Source of the DNA: JALNZU01 sp964463695 | Lineage (GTDB): Bacteria > Bacteroidota > Bacteroidia > Bacteroidales > F082 | Reading direction: 5' to 3' | Assembly (NCBI GenBank): GCA_964463695.1 | Contig: CAYXCZ010000002.1 | Location: forward strand, 1-64,000 | DNA length: 64,000 nt | Shown here: positions 31,815 to 41,126 of the stretch, one piece after another | Position numbering within the stretch: position 1 is the stretch's first letter | How the letters are laid out: every line of letters starts with the position of its first letter | Notes under the pieces: generated by a model | Told to the model about the DNA's origin: nothing | The model's database searches: none | The model's input: only the letters and a program-made list of their open reading frames with translations | Made by a program: the position numbers and the translations under genes

Positions 31815-33614
31815 ATGTTATCTTCACTCTTGCATACGATTGATTCACCTGCTGATTTGAGAAAGTTAGATCGTTCACAACTTGCTGAACTGACAGATGA
31901 ACTTCGGTCGTTTATCCTTGATGTTGTGTCGGCTAATCCGGGTCACCTTGGGGCTTCTTTGGGAGTTGTTGAGCTGAGTGTCGCGCTCCATTACTTGTAC
32001 AACACTCCAGACGATCGGCTGGTTTGGGATGTTGGTCACCAGGCTTATGGTCATAAAATTATAACCGGAAGACGCGATCAATTTGAGACACTTCGAAAAT
32101 GGGAAGGTATCAGCGGTTTTCCTGTAATCAATGAAAGTGTTTACGATTCTTTTGGTACAGGTCATGCCTCCACTGCCTTATCAGCGGCTTTGGGTATGGC
32201 AGTGGCATCAGCCCTGAAAGGTGAGAAAGACCGTAAGCATGTGGTTGTTGTTGGCGATGGAGCTATCACTGGTGGAATGTTTTTTGAAGCATTAAATCAG
32301 GCAGGCGATTCCAATGTAAATTTACTTATAGTACTGAATGACAACGGAATATCAATAGATAAAAGTGCCGGAGCGCTAAAAGATTACTTAGCAAGGCAGC
32401 GTAAGAAACCTCAGGGAACAAACAATAATCCGCTTTTCGACTCCTTTGGTATAGCAACACATGGCCCTGTTGATGGAAATAATCTGGAGCAACTGCTTGA
32501 AGTGCTTTCAGATTTAAAAAGCATGAAAGGTGTTCATCTTTTGCATGTAATCACAACCAAAGGGAAAGGTTTTGAACGTGCCGAGAAAGAACAGGTGCTT
32601 TTTCATGCTCCTGGAATGTTTGACCGTATCACAGGAACTACCTCTGTCCAAATCGAATCATCCAAAGAAGTCCCTTTGTATCAGCAGGTATTTGGTGAGA
32701 CACTTGCTGAACTCGCCGGTTTGAACACAACTATCGTAGGCATCACACCTGCAATGCCCACTGGAAGTTCGCTGAATATCATGATGGAGCGTTTTCCCGA
32801 CAGGGCTTTTGATGTAGATATTGCCGAACAACATGCAGTGACTTTTGCTGCCGGTATGGCTACTCAAGGTTTTAAGCCATTTTGCGTGATTTATTCAACT
32901 TTTTTGCAACGAGCCTATGATCAGCTGATTCATGATGTTGCATTACAAAAACTTCCGGTTGTTATATGTGTTGATAGAGCCGGATTAGTTGGCGAAGACG
33001 GAGCTACTCATCATGGTGCTTTTGACCTTGCTTATTTGCGCTGCATACCAAACCTAATTATCGCTGCTCCAATGAATGAGGTTGAGTTGCGCAACATGAT
33101 GTACACAGCAAGTACTTATTTATCTGGGCCTTTTGTTATCCGTTATCCAAGAGGGAAAGCTACAACTTCTAACTGGAGACAGCCTTTCAGCCATATTATT
33201 CCAGGAACAGGTCGAAAATTACGCGATGGAGGTCCATTTGCAGTTGTTAGCATTGGGCACCCGGGTAACTTTGTTACCGAAGCTCTTGACGAGTTGATTG
33301 AACAGAGGATTTATGTTTCACATTATGACCTGAGGTTTCTTAAACCTATCGATGATAACATGTTGCACGAGGTTTTCTCGCGACACACGACAATTTTTAC
33401 TGTCGAAGATGGCGTAATCAGCGGTGGAATGGGCTCTGCTTTGATGGAATGGGCTCAGGATAATAGCTTTAACAATCGAATTATAAGATTAGGCATTCCG
33501 GATCAGTTTATACCTCATGGTTCACCAGCTGTACTGCAGGCTTACTGCGGCTTTGATGCAAATGGAATTGTTGAGCGCATCAAATTAGAAACAGACCCAA
33601 AAACACACGATTAA
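31815..33614 (+). CDS. dxs: 1-deoxy-D-xylulose-5-phosphate synthase
   Basis: A 599-residue thiamine-diphosphate enzyme catalysing the first step of the MEP isoprenoid pathway (pyruvate plus glyceraldehyde 3-phosphate). Visible features: an N-terminal NPGHLGASLGVVEL, WDVGHQAYGHKI, the TPP/Mg site VVGDGAITGGMFFEAL followed by LNDNGISID, and in the second domain DIAEQHAVTFAAGMA and DRAGLVGEDGATHHG. Length is slightly under the usual 620-640 because the spacer after domain 1 is short. It is followed closely by a HAD phosphatase gene. Confidence 0.95.
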   Translation: MLSSLLHTIDSPADLRKLDRSQLAELTDELRSFILDVVSANPGHLGASLGVVELSVALHYLYNTPDDRLVWDVGHQAYGHKIITGRRDQFETLRKWEGISGFPVINESVYDSFGTGHASTALSAALGMAVASALKGEKDRKHVVVVGDGAITGGMFFEALNQAGDSNVNLLIVLNDNGISIDKSAGALKDYLARQRKKPQGTNNNPLFDSFGIATHGPVDGNNLEQLLEVLSDLKSMKGVHLLHVITTKGKGFERAEKEQVLFHAPGMFDRITGTTSVQIESSKEVPLYQQVFGETLAELAGLNTTIVGITPAMPTGSSLNIMMERFPDRAFDVDIAEQHAVTFAAGMATQGFKPFCVIYSTFLQRAYDQLIHDVALQKLPVVICVDRAGLVGEDGATHHGAFDLAYLRCIPNLIIAAPMNEVELRNMMYTASTYLSGPFVIRYPRGKATTSNWRQPFSHIIPGTGRKLRDGGPFAVVSIGHPGNFVTEALDELIEQRIYVSHYDLRFLKPIDDNMLHEVFSRHTTIFTVEDGVISGGMGSALMEWAQDNSFNNRIIRLGIPDQFIPHGSPAVLQAYCGFDANGIVERIKLETDPKTHD

Positions 33615-33633
33615 GCCAGTTAATTTTTTAGTA

Positions 33634-34332
33634 ATGAAGAAAGATTACAAAGTCATTGGTTTTGATGCTGATGATACCCTATGGGTAAACGAACCTTATT
33701 TCCGCGACTCAGAAAATGCCTTTTGTTCTTTGTTGAGCATTTATATGGAACCAGCTTTGGTACAGCGCGTTCTGTTCAGAATTGAAGTAAAAAATATGCC
33801 TCTTTATGGTTATGGCGTGAAAGCTTTCATGCTTTCGATGGTGGAAGCAGCTCTGGAGGTTAGCCGAAATCAACTTACAGGCGATATCATGAAACAAATC
33901 ATAGCGTTAGGAAAAGAGCAGTTGAACAAGGAAGTGATTTTGCTTGAGGGTGTGAGCGAAGTGCTGGAGAAAATGAAAGAAAAAGGTCAGAAAGTGGTTG
34001 TAATAACAAAAGGCGATTTGCTTGATCAGGAGCGAAAGCTAGCCAAGTCGGGCCTTGACTCTTGTTTTCATCATGTTGAAATCATGAGTGAGAAGCACGA
34101 AAATGATTACGCTAAACTTCTTGAACATCTCGAAGTGGATGCTGGCGACTTTCTTATGATAGGGAATTCCATTAAGTCGGATATTTTACCCGTGCTTAAT
34201 ATTGGAGGATATGGCATTCACATTCCTTTTCATGAAACATGGGAGTTTGAGAAAATAGATTTAAAGGTAGATCATCCTCATTTTATGGAGATTAATCACA
34301 TATCGGAACTTTATCAGTTGCTTGGGTTATGA
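33634..34332 (+). CDS. HAD-family hydrolase
   Basis: A 232-residue HAD phosphatase. Motif I is GFDADDTLW with Asp11 and Asp13, motif II is VVVITKGDLLDQ, the lysine lies in IMSEKHENDYAK, and the acidic motif is FLMIGNSIKSDILP. A helical cap separates motifs I and II. It resembles the YjjG-like small phosphatases; the substrate is unknown. It lies 19 bp after dxs and overlaps the next gene by 4 bp, so the three form one transcript. Confidence 0.85.
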   Translation: MKKDYKVIGFDADDTLWVNEPYFRDSENAFCSLLSIYMEPALVQRVLFRIEVKNMPLYGYGVKAFMLSMVEAALEVSRNQLTGDIMKQIIALGKEQLNKEVILLEGVSEVLEKMKEKGQKVVVITKGDLLDQERKLAKSGLDSCFHHVEIMSEKHENDYAKLLEHLEVDAGDFLMIGNSIKSDILPVLNIGGYGIHIPFHETWEFEKIDLKVDHPHFMEINHISELYQLLGL

Positions 34333-34962
34333 AAAAAATTGATCTTCAATCATGGAAAAGGAAGGAGCACTACGAGTTTTTTGAACAGTTTGATGAGCCT
34401 TTTTTCAGCTTCACTGCCAATGTTAATTGTGGAGAATCATACAACTATGCTAAGAAAAACGGGCTTTCCTTTTTTGCCCTTTACCTGTTTGAATCACTTG
34501 TTGCAGTGAATCAGATTCCTGAATTCAGGCTTAGGATCGTAGATGATGAAGTAATTGAATATGAAGCCATTCATGCATCTTCTACTATTGGTCGCACTGA
34601 TGGTACCTTTGGATTTTCGTTTATTTCTTTTAATGGAGATTTTGCTGTTTTTTTTAAAGGAACTTAAGGCAGAAATCTTAGCTGTGGCTGCTTGTGATGG
34701 CTTGCGTTTCAATGAAAACATGATGAGGGCTGATGTCATTCATTATTCTGCCATTCCTTGGATACAATTTACTGCCTTATCGCACCCCCGAAATTTTAAA
34801 AGAAGGGATAGTGTTCCAAAAATTACCTTTGGAAAAATCATTCATGAGAATAATAAAGTTCTGCTTCCTGTTGGAGTTCATGCTCACCATGGATTAATGG
34901 ATGGCATTCATGTCGGTCGTTTTTTGGAACTATTTGAGCAGGTCTTGCAGAAATACAAATAG
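34329..34962 (+). pseudogene. chloramphenicol acetyltransferase-like (CAT fold) gene with a one-base frameshift
   Basis: The first frame (from the ATG at 34329) shows the CAT start: WKRKEHYEFFEQFDEPFFS and AKKNGLSFFALYLF, up to a stop at 34667. The second frame carries the rest, including KITFGKIIHENNKVLLPVGV and the catalytic HHGLMDG, to a stop at 34962. A run of eight T at 34648-34655 is where the frame changes: one T fewer restores a continuous 210-residue protein, the normal CAT length. The C-terminal half is otherwise intact, so the cause may be a sequencing or assembly error, a recent mutation, or slippage at the homopolymer. Chromosomal CAT-like acyltransferases in Bacteroidota often do not confer drug resistance. 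Confidence 0.8.
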
Positions 34963-35274
34963 TTTTTGGCCCTTTAATTTTGTAAGTATTTGAAAAACAA
35001 TTTATTCGAATTGAAATATTACTATGTATAATACCGATGCAATTGTACACAGTACAATAAGATTATTTTGAAAATGGATCAAGTTGAAGTAAATTCAGTG
35101 TTTCAATAGTATGACTTAAGCCTGGATTTGTTTTTTGAGCAAATCAGTTTTCAAAAACGAACGAAGTATTCCGGCAAGACACCTGCAGCTTTTCCATTTC
35201 ATCTCTGTTGTTCTATGTCCTGCAAAGCAAGAATTTCTTAATTTCGCGCCCTGAAACTCAAATCACTTATTACC
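34963..35274. other. 312-bp intergenic region upstream of aspS
   Basis: AT-rich with no gene. It contains a short dyad, ATTGTAC-ACA-GTACAAT (35042-35058), which could be a protein-binding site, and a weak -7-like TAATTTCG at 35239-35246. I see no T-box, tRNA-like fold or terminator. Confidence 0.5.
35042..35058. promoter_or_regulatory. short perfect dyad ATTGTAC-N3-GTACAAT
   Basis: A 7-bp perfect inverted repeat with a 3-bp spacer, about 215 bp before aspS and 80 bp past the CAT-like gene. No T tract follows, so it is more likely a binding site than a terminator. Confidence 0.35.
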
Positions 35275-37044
35275 ATGTTTAGAACTCATACCTGCGGAGA
35301 GCTCCGCCTGACAGATGCCGGAAAACACATAACACTCAGCGGCTGGGTGCAGCGTGTACGCGATAAAGGTTCGCTGCTGTGGATCGATTTACGCGACCGT
35401 TATGGCATCACTCAGCTTATGCTCGAAGAAGGTGTTTCGGACCCATTACTACTCGAAAAAGCCCGTACATTGGGAAGGGAATATGTGATAAAAGTAACAG
35501 GTGTGGTCACTGAGCGCTCCTCCAAGAATGCTAATATTCCAACAGGAGATGTTGAAGTTATGCTCAATAGTCTGGAGCTACTCAACGCCTCAAAATTGCC
35601 TCCTTTTACAATTGAAGATAAAACAGATGGTGGTGATGAGCTGCGTATGAAATACCGTTACCTCGATTTGCGTCGTAATCCGTTAAAACAGAACCTGGCT
35701 TTACGACACCGTTTGGCAATAGAAACACGTAATTATCTCGACAGCAAGGGGTTCTATGAAATTGAAACCCCATATCTTATTAAATCAACTCCCGAAGGCG
35801 CACGCGATTTTGTTGTTCCTTCACGAATGAATCCGGGTGAGTTTTACGCCTTGCCACAATCGCCACAAACCTTCAAGCAGATTTTGATGGTAGCCGGTTA
35901 CGACCGCTATTTCCAAATTGTACGTTGTTTCCGTGATGAAGATTTGCGCGCCGACCGTCAGCCTGAGTTTACACAAATCGACTGCGAAATGGCTTTCATC
36001 ACGCAGGAAGATATCCTCAACACTTTCGAAGGGATGGCCCGTTTCCTTTTTAGTAAAGTTAAAGGCATCGAAGTAGGTCCGTTCGAACGCATGGATTATG
36101 CCGCTGCCATGAAAATGTATGGCTCTGATAAACCAGATATCCGTTTCGAAATGCCGTTCGTTGAGCTTAACGATCTTGCTCAGAATAAAGGGTTTTCAGT
36201 TTTTGATGATGCCGAACTTGTAGTTGGTATCAATGCTGAAGGATGCAGCGAATACACCCGCAAGCAACTCGATGCCCTGACCGATTTTGTAAAGAAACCC
36301 CAAACAGGAGCAAAAGGTTTGGTTTATGTGAAATGTAATCCTGACGGAACGTTCAAATCGTCTGTTGATAAATTTTTTGACGAAGCACAGCTGAAAAGCT
36401 GGGCTGAACGATTTGGTGCTAAAGCAGGCGACTTACTCCTCATACTTTCAGGCAAAACCGAAAGCACCCGTAAACAACTCAACGATTTGAGACTTGAAAT
36501 GGGAAATCAGCTTGGTCTGAGAAACCCTCAGGTGTTTAAGCCACTTTGGGTTACCGACTTTCCTTTGCTCGAATGGGATGAAAATTCGCAACGTTTTTAT
36601 GCCATGCACCATCCGTTTACTTCGCCAAAACCAGAAGATATTCATTTGCTTGAAACAGAACCCGGTAAAGTTCGTGCAAATGCTTATGATATGGTCATCA
36701 ACGGTGTGGAAGTAGGCGGGGGCTCAATCCGTATTCATGACCGCGGCCTGCAAAAGAAAATGTTTAGCTTGCTCGGTTTCACGGATGAAGAAGCTCAAAA
36801 TCAGTTTGGTTTCCTAATGAACGCTTTCGAATACGGAGCTCCTCCTCACGGTGGTATTGCTCTTGGGTTCGACAGGCTCACTGCTCTGATTGCTGGCTAC
36901 GACTCTATCCGCGACTTTATCGCTTTCCCAAAAAATAATTCAGGTCGCGATATGATGATTGATTCTCCTTCAACTATTGCACAGCTTCAACTTGACGAAT
37001 TGTTTCTGAAAGTAACAGCTACCAACGAAAATCAAACCAAATAG
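35275..37044 (+). CDS. aspS: aspartyl-tRNA synthetase (bacterial type)
   Basis: A 589-residue class II synthetase that charges tRNA-Asp. N-terminal OB-fold anticodon domain (ITLSGWVQRVRDKG, DLRDRYGITQL), motif 2 with FRDEDLRADRQPEFTQID, a GAD insertion domain in the middle as in bacterial enzymes, and motif 3 GGIALGFDRLTALIAG. The insertion domain marks it as bacterial rather than archaeal type. It is a single gene ending at a strong bidirectional terminator. Confidence 0.97.
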   Translation: MFRTHTCGELRLTDAGKHITLSGWVQRVRDKGSLLWIDLRDRYGITQLMLEEGVSDPLLLEKARTLGREYVIKVTGVVTERSSKNANIPTGDVEVMLNSLELLNASKLPPFTIEDKTDGGDELRMKYRYLDLRRNPLKQNLALRHRLAIETRNYLDSKGFYEIETPYLIKSTPEGARDFVVPSRMNPGEFYALPQSPQTFKQILMVAGYDRYFQIVRCFRDEDLRADRQPEFTQIDCEMAFITQEDILNTFEGMARFLFSKVKGIEVGPFERMDYAAAMKMYGSDKPDIRFEMPFVELNDLAQNKGFSVFDDAELVVGINAEGCSEYTRKQLDALTDFVKKPQTGAKGLVYVKCNPDGTFKSSVDKFFDEAQLKSWAERFGAKAGDLLLILSGKTESTRKQLNDLRLEMGNQLGLRNPQVFKPLWVTDFPLLEWDENSQRFYAMHHPFTSPKPEDIHLLETEPGKVRANAYDMVINGVEVGGGSIRIHDRGLQKKMFSLLGFTDEEAQNQFGFLMNAFEYGAPPHGGIALGFDRLTALIAGYDSIRDFIAFPKNNSGRDMMIDSPSTIAQLQLDELFLKVTATNENQTK

Positions 37045-37067
37045 TAACACCTGATAAGCCAAAAACA

Positions 37068-37110
37068 AACAGACACTTTTGAGCGGAAATTTCGTTCAAA
37101 AGTGTCTGTT
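37068..37110. terminator. bidirectional terminator between aspS and the acyl-CoA dehydrogenase
   Basis: A 15-bp perfect stem: AACAGACACTTTTGA (37068-37082) pairs with TCAAAAGTGTCTGTT (37096-37110), with more pairing inside. It lies between two convergent genes. The T-rich flank is clearer on the minus strand (TTTGTTTTTGG); on the plus strand GGTATTTT follows. Confidence 0.8.
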
Positions 37111-37171
37111 GGTATTTTAAAGAGTTGCCGAAAATTAAATTTCAGGACTTAATATATCCTATTTCAAACGG

Positions 37172-38317
37172 TTAACAACCTATTAATCGTGAAATTACAA
37201 GACGCTGTATCTCTGAAGTGCCCTCTCCGATTTGCAAAAGGCGTTGATCGCGGTAAAAACGCTCCACATCATACTCTTTCATAAGTCCGTATCCACCATG
37301 AATCTGAACTGCTTCGTCGGCCACTTCGCGTGCTATCTCGGAACAATATAACTTTGACATAGCCGCTTCTTTTCCGTATGGACGGCCTAAGTCTTTCAAC
37401 CAACAGGCTTTATAGAGCAGATTACGTGCCAGTTCAATTTTCATAGCCATGTCAGCAAGTTTGAAAGCAATTGCCTGAAAACTTGAAATAGGCTGCCCGA
37501 ATTGCTTGCGTTCTTTGGCATAAGCCAATGCAAGTTCATAAGCTCCTTGCGCTGCTCCTAAACCCATAGCTGCTATTGAAAGGCGGCCTGCATCAAGCGT
37601 TGATAGCATAATTTTCGATCCTTGACCTATGGAACCCAGTAGGTTATCTTTTGCAACACGAACATTATCGAAAAAAAGTTCGGAAGTGTCCGATGCCCTC
37701 CACATCATTTTACCGTGCATCGGAACACGCTTGAAGCCCGGAGTGTCTTTTTCAACGATGATGGTAGAAAATTGTTTTTTACCATCCGTGCTTTCACTCA
37801 CAGCCTGAACTGTGCAACCGATGCTTATATCAGATGCGCCATTGGTGATAAAAATTTTCGATCCATTGATAACCCATTCATCCCCTTCAAGTACCGCAGT
37901 TGTTTTCGAACCACGTGAGTCGCTTCCTGCATTTGGTTCTGTTAAACCGAAACTCCAAAGTGCTTCACCACTGCAAAGACGCGGAAGGTATTTCTTTTTT
38001 TGTTCCTCGGTACCGTAAACATAAAGTGGGCCAATTCCAAGTGAATTATGAGCTGCAAGTGTTGCTGCCTGTGACCCGTCAACCCGCGCAAGCTCCTCGA
38101 CAGCAATGATATATGAAAGTGTATCAAGACCTTGTCCTCCATATTGCTCAGGAAGATACATCCCGAAAAGACCCAGTTCACCCATGCGTTTGGTGAGCTC
38201 AAACGAAAAACTTTCTGCTTCGTCCAATTCTCTGGCAACAGGTTTGATTTCCCGTTCGGCAAAAGCCCTAACGGTTTCCCGAATCATATTATGTTCTTCT
38301 GACAGATCAAAATTCAT
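37172..38317 (-). CDS. liuA: acyl-CoA dehydrogenase, probably isovaleryl-CoA dehydrogenase
   Basis: A 381-residue flavoprotein with the ACAD fold: GMYLPEQYGGQGLD, WSFGLTEPNAGSDSRG at the flavin/substrate region, the RKQFGQPISSFQ helix and the C-terminal GEGTSEIQR. The start at MNFDLSEEHN (38317) is the usual family start; an upstream extension reads into the preceding gene. It is the last gene of an operon encoding methylcrotonoyl-CoA carboxylase and a hydratase, so isovaleryl-CoA to 3-methylcrotonyl-CoA is the best role. The short-chain butyryl enzyme is an alternative by sequence alone. Confidence 0.85.
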   Translation of the reverse strand: MNFDLSEEHNMIRETVRAFAEREIKPVARELDEAESFSFELTKRMGELGLFGMYLPEQYGGQGLDTLSYIIAVEELARVDGSQAATLAAHNSLGIGPLYVYGTEEQKKKYLPRLCSGEALWSFGLTEPNAGSDSRGSKTTAVLEGDEWVINGSKIFITNGASDISIGCTVQAVSESTDGKKQFSTIIVEKDTPGFKRVPMHGKMMWRASDTSELFFDNVRVAKDNLLGSIGQGSKIMLSTLDAGRLSIAAMGLGAAQGAYELALAYAKERKQFGQPISSFQAIAFKLADMAMKIELARNLLYKACWLKDLGRPYGKEAAMSKLYCSEIAREVADEAVQIHGGYGLMKEYDVERFYRDQRLLQIGEGTSEIQRLVISRLIGC

Positions 38318-38333
38318 GATTATATTTTTTAAA

Positions 38334-40325
38334 TTATCCTTCAATTTCTTTTAAATGAATCAATTGTGTTTTTGTGTCCACCATGTCACCTTCTTTTACA
38401 TTTACCTGATCCACGATGGCTGTTGCGGATGACACAATGTTGTTTTCCATTTTCATTGCTTCTACAACAATTAAAACAGTACCTCTGTTCACTGTCATGC
38501 CTTCACTCACATGTATTTTTATGACTTTTCCAGGCATTGGAGCAAAAAGACTACCTTCGCTACCTTCACCTTGATGATGAGCGTGATCCAATGATTCATC
38601 CAATTGATCGAGCCGCAAAAATGTGTGTTGTTGAATGCCGGATTGAACGATCGTAACACCATCCTTATCCTTAGACACAAATGCATGATGGAGTTGTTCG
38701 TTGCACATATAATGTAGTTGACCTGACTCAAGTCCAATTAAATGCGTGTTCACAACTTTTCCATCTGTTTCAAAATGAATGGTTTCACGCTGAAGTTTGT
38801 GAATAACAACTTGTTTTTTAATACCATCCATCAGGATTTCAAAACCCATTGCGTGTCTCCAATAACCAATGTGTTCCCAAATATTGGTGCTCAACTCCGG
38901 CAAGGGGTTATAAAAATTATAGAGAAGAAATCCTGCAACTGAAGCTTCGATTTGTGTTGAATGATGCTTTTCGCTGATCGAATCCAGCAGGCTTTGTCCG
39001 TGAATTTCACAAAAATTTGTGCTGATGTAATTCCTTGTAAAGGATTGATTTATAAGCACTTCATGCAAATAGGAAATATTAGTTTGAATGCCATGAATGG
39101 CATATTTTTTTAAGGATTCCTGTGCAACGCGAATGGCATCCTGCCGTGTTTCTCCCCATGCAACCAGCTTGCTGATCATTGGGTCGTAAAAGCTTTGGAC
39201 CTCTGACGGACGGCATAAGCTACTGTCAATACGCAAATGTGTTTGTTCAGGTTGATGATAATAATGAATCATCCCCGGTGAAGGCATAAAATTATTAGCA
39301 GGATCTTCAGCATATATCCGACATTCAATTGCATGTCCGTTTTGTTGAATTTCAGATTGTTGCATCGACAAAACTTTACCCTCAGCAATATAAATCTGTT
39401 CTTCAACAAGATCGAAACCTGTAACCATTTCGGTGACAGGATGCTCCACCTGTATGCGGGTATTCATTTCGAGGAAATAGAAATTCAACTCCTTGTCAAC
39501 CAAAAATTCAATCGTACCAGCACTTCTGTAGCCAATTCCTTTACAAAGATTTACGGCAGCTTCGCCCATCTGATGCCTGATATGCGAAGGGAGTGTTGGT
39601 GAAGGCGACTCTTCAATAATTTTTTGATACCGGCGTTGAATGGAGCACTCACGCTCAAACAAGTGTACCACGTTACCATGTTGATCGGCCAGAATTTGAA
39701 TTTCAATATGGCGCGGATTTTCGATAAACTGCTCAATGTAAACATTGCCATCTCCAAAATAGTTCAATGCTTCACGTGAAGTGGAAACAAGTGTATCAGC
39801 CAACTCGTCTTTTGTCCTAACGATTCTCATTCCCTTACCTCCTCCGCCTGCAGCGGCTTTTACCAGGACAGGAAAATGCAATGCGTCAGCTTGCTGAAGC
39901 AACGAAGCCGCATCTCCTGTAACACCTTGTGATACTGGCAGTCCGAAGGAAACGGCTTTAGCTCTGGCGGTAATTTTATTACCCATCAAGCGGATGTTGC
40001 TGGCGTCAGGACCGATGAAAATAAGTCCGTTCTTTTCGCAGGATTCTGCAAAGATTGGGTTTTCCGAAAGAAAACCATAGCCTGGATGAATGGCATTTGC
40101 CCCACATTGAAGGGCTATTCCGATGATTTTCTCAGTATTCAGATAGGTTTCACTTAGGTTTCCTTCACCCAGTGAAAAGGCCTCATCCGCCATTTCAACA
40201 TGCCATGAATGCACATCATTTTCGGCATAAATTGCCACTGACTGTAGGCCAAGTTGCTGCACAGTCCGCATAATCCGCACAGCTATTTCACCGCGGTTGG
40301 CAATAAGGATTTTATTGATTTTCAT
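38334..40325 (-). CDS. liuD: acyl-CoA carboxylase biotin-carboxylase/BCCP subunit (methylcrotonoyl-CoA carboxylase alpha)
   Basis: A 663-residue protein. Biotin carboxylase with ATP-grasp (KILIANRGEIAVRIMR, KAAAGGGGKGMRIV, FLEMNTRIQVEHPVTE), then a middle domain, then a C-terminal biotin carrier domain with the biotinylated Lys in EAMKMEN. The BC plus BCCP fusion is typical of methylcrotonoyl- and propionyl-CoA carboxylase alpha subunits. The start MKINKILIANRGE at 40325 is the standard one. It overlaps the enoyl-CoA hydratase gene by 14 bp. Together with the carboxyltransferase three genes away it carboxylates 3-methylcrotonyl-CoA. Confidence 0.93.
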   Translation of the reverse strand: MKINKILIANRGEIAVRIMRTVQQLGLQSVAIYAENDVHSWHVEMADEAFSLGEGNLSETYLNTEKIIGIALQCGANAIHPGYGFLSENPIFAESCEKNGLIFIGPDASNIRLMGNKITARAKAVSFGLPVSQGVTGDAASLLQQADALHFPVLVKAAAGGGGKGMRIVRTKDELADTLVSTSREALNYFGDGNVYIEQFIENPRHIEIQILADQHGNVVHLFERECSIQRRYQKIIEESPSPTLPSHIRHQMGEAAVNLCKGIGYRSAGTIEFLVDKELNFYFLEMNTRIQVEHPVTEMVTGFDLVEEQIYIAEGKVLSMQQSEIQQNGHAIECRIYAEDPANNFMPSPGMIHYYHQPEQTHLRIDSSLCRPSEVQSFYDPMISKLVAWGETRQDAIRVAQESLKKYAIHGIQTNISYLHEVLINQSFTRNYISTNFCEIHGQSLLDSISEKHHSTQIEASVAGFLLYNFYNPLPELSTNIWEHIGYWRHAMGFEILMDGIKKQVVIHKLQRETIHFETDGKVVNTHLIGLESGQLHYMCNEQLHHAFVSKDKDGVTIVQSGIQQHTFLRLDQLDESLDHAHHQGEGSEGSLFAPMPGKVIKIHVSEGMTVNRGTVLIVVEAMKMENNIVSSATAIVDQVNVKEGDMVDTKTQLIHLKEIEG

Positions 40326-41124
40326 ATGTGAGATCACTATTCCAGTTGGGTTTTCGTTTTTCAAAAAAAGCCTTTATACCTTCCTGACCTTCAGCAGAGG
40401 CGCGACGGGCAGCAATTCTTTGGGCAGTTTCGGGCATCAATGCTGTTGTTGATTGGTCAGAAACAGCAATGTCATTTATTAGCTGTTTGCAATCAGCTAA
40501 AGCGGAGGGGGCAGCAGTAAGAAAGTGCTTCAAATAGCCATTTAGAATATCTGATATTTCTTCCTGCGATGCGAGCGTGTTTACAAGTTGAAACCGGACA
40601 GCCTCAGCAGCATCAAACCGTCGACCTGTCAGCATCAGTTCTCTGGCGGCTGTTGCACCGCAGCGACGGATAATATAGGGAGAAATGGTTGCAGGAGTAA
40701 TACCGAGTTTTACTTCGCTGAATGCAAAAACGGTTTCTTTTTCGGCTATGACAATATCCGCCGCCGCGGCAAGTCCGTTGCCACCTCCTATAACAGAGCC
40801 ATGCACACTGGCTATTACAGGTTTTGGTGCGTTATAAATTGTATCAAAAAGGGTTGCCAGGCGCAAGCCATCAGCAATGTTTTCTTCCAATCCAAAGTGA
40901 GCAATCTCCTGCATATAATGAAGATCGGCTCCTGCACAAAAAGATCTCCCTGAACCACTTAAAACGATAACCCGAATGTCATCATTTGCTGAAGCAGCGA
41001 TAAATGCTGCAGTCAATTCTTGAATCATCAATGGATTGAGCGCATTGTGTTTATCAGGTCGGTGAAGTTTTATTTGTGCCACAACTCCCTGAATTTCGTA
41101 CAATATTGTTTGAAATTTTTCCAT
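40312..41124 (-). CDS. liuC: enoyl-CoA hydratase/isomerase family, probably methylglutaconyl-CoA hydratase
   Basis: A 270-residue crotonase-fold protein. The oxyanion hole uses SGSGRSFCAGADLHYM and VIGGGNGLAAAADIVIA. The catalytic Glu is expected in the EVKLGITPATISPYI segment, which is the one found in methylglutaconyl-CoA hydratases. It lies between the two carboxylase subunits, 2 bp after the beta-subunit gene, which fixes the likely substrate as 3-methylglutaconyl-CoA. HMG-CoA lyase, the next enzyme of leucine degradation, is not in the window. Confidence 0.88.
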   Translation of the reverse strand: MEKFQTILYEIQGVVAQIKLHRPDKHNALNPLMIQELTAAFIAASANDDIRVIVLSGSGRSFCAGADLHYMQEIAHFGLEENIADGLRLATLFDTIYNAPKPVIASVHGSVIGGGNGLAAAADIVIAEKETVFAFSEVKLGITPATISPYIIRRCGATAARELMLTGRRFDAAEAVRFQLVNTLASQEEISDILNGYLKHFLTAAPSALADCKQLINDIAVSDQSTTALMPETAQRIAARRASAEGQEGIKAFFEKRKPNWNSDLTYENQ

Positions 41125-41126
41125 GG

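Noticed and set aside
34648..34655. Programmed frameshift at T8
   Set aside because: A +1 change at a simple T run without known stimulatory elements is more easily explained by an indel or assembly error; slippage is kept only as a possibility in the findings.
35042..35058. T-box or other riboswitch upstream of aspS
   Set aside because: There is no T-box sequence, specifier stem or terminator, only a short dyad; T-boxes are also rare in Bacteroidota.
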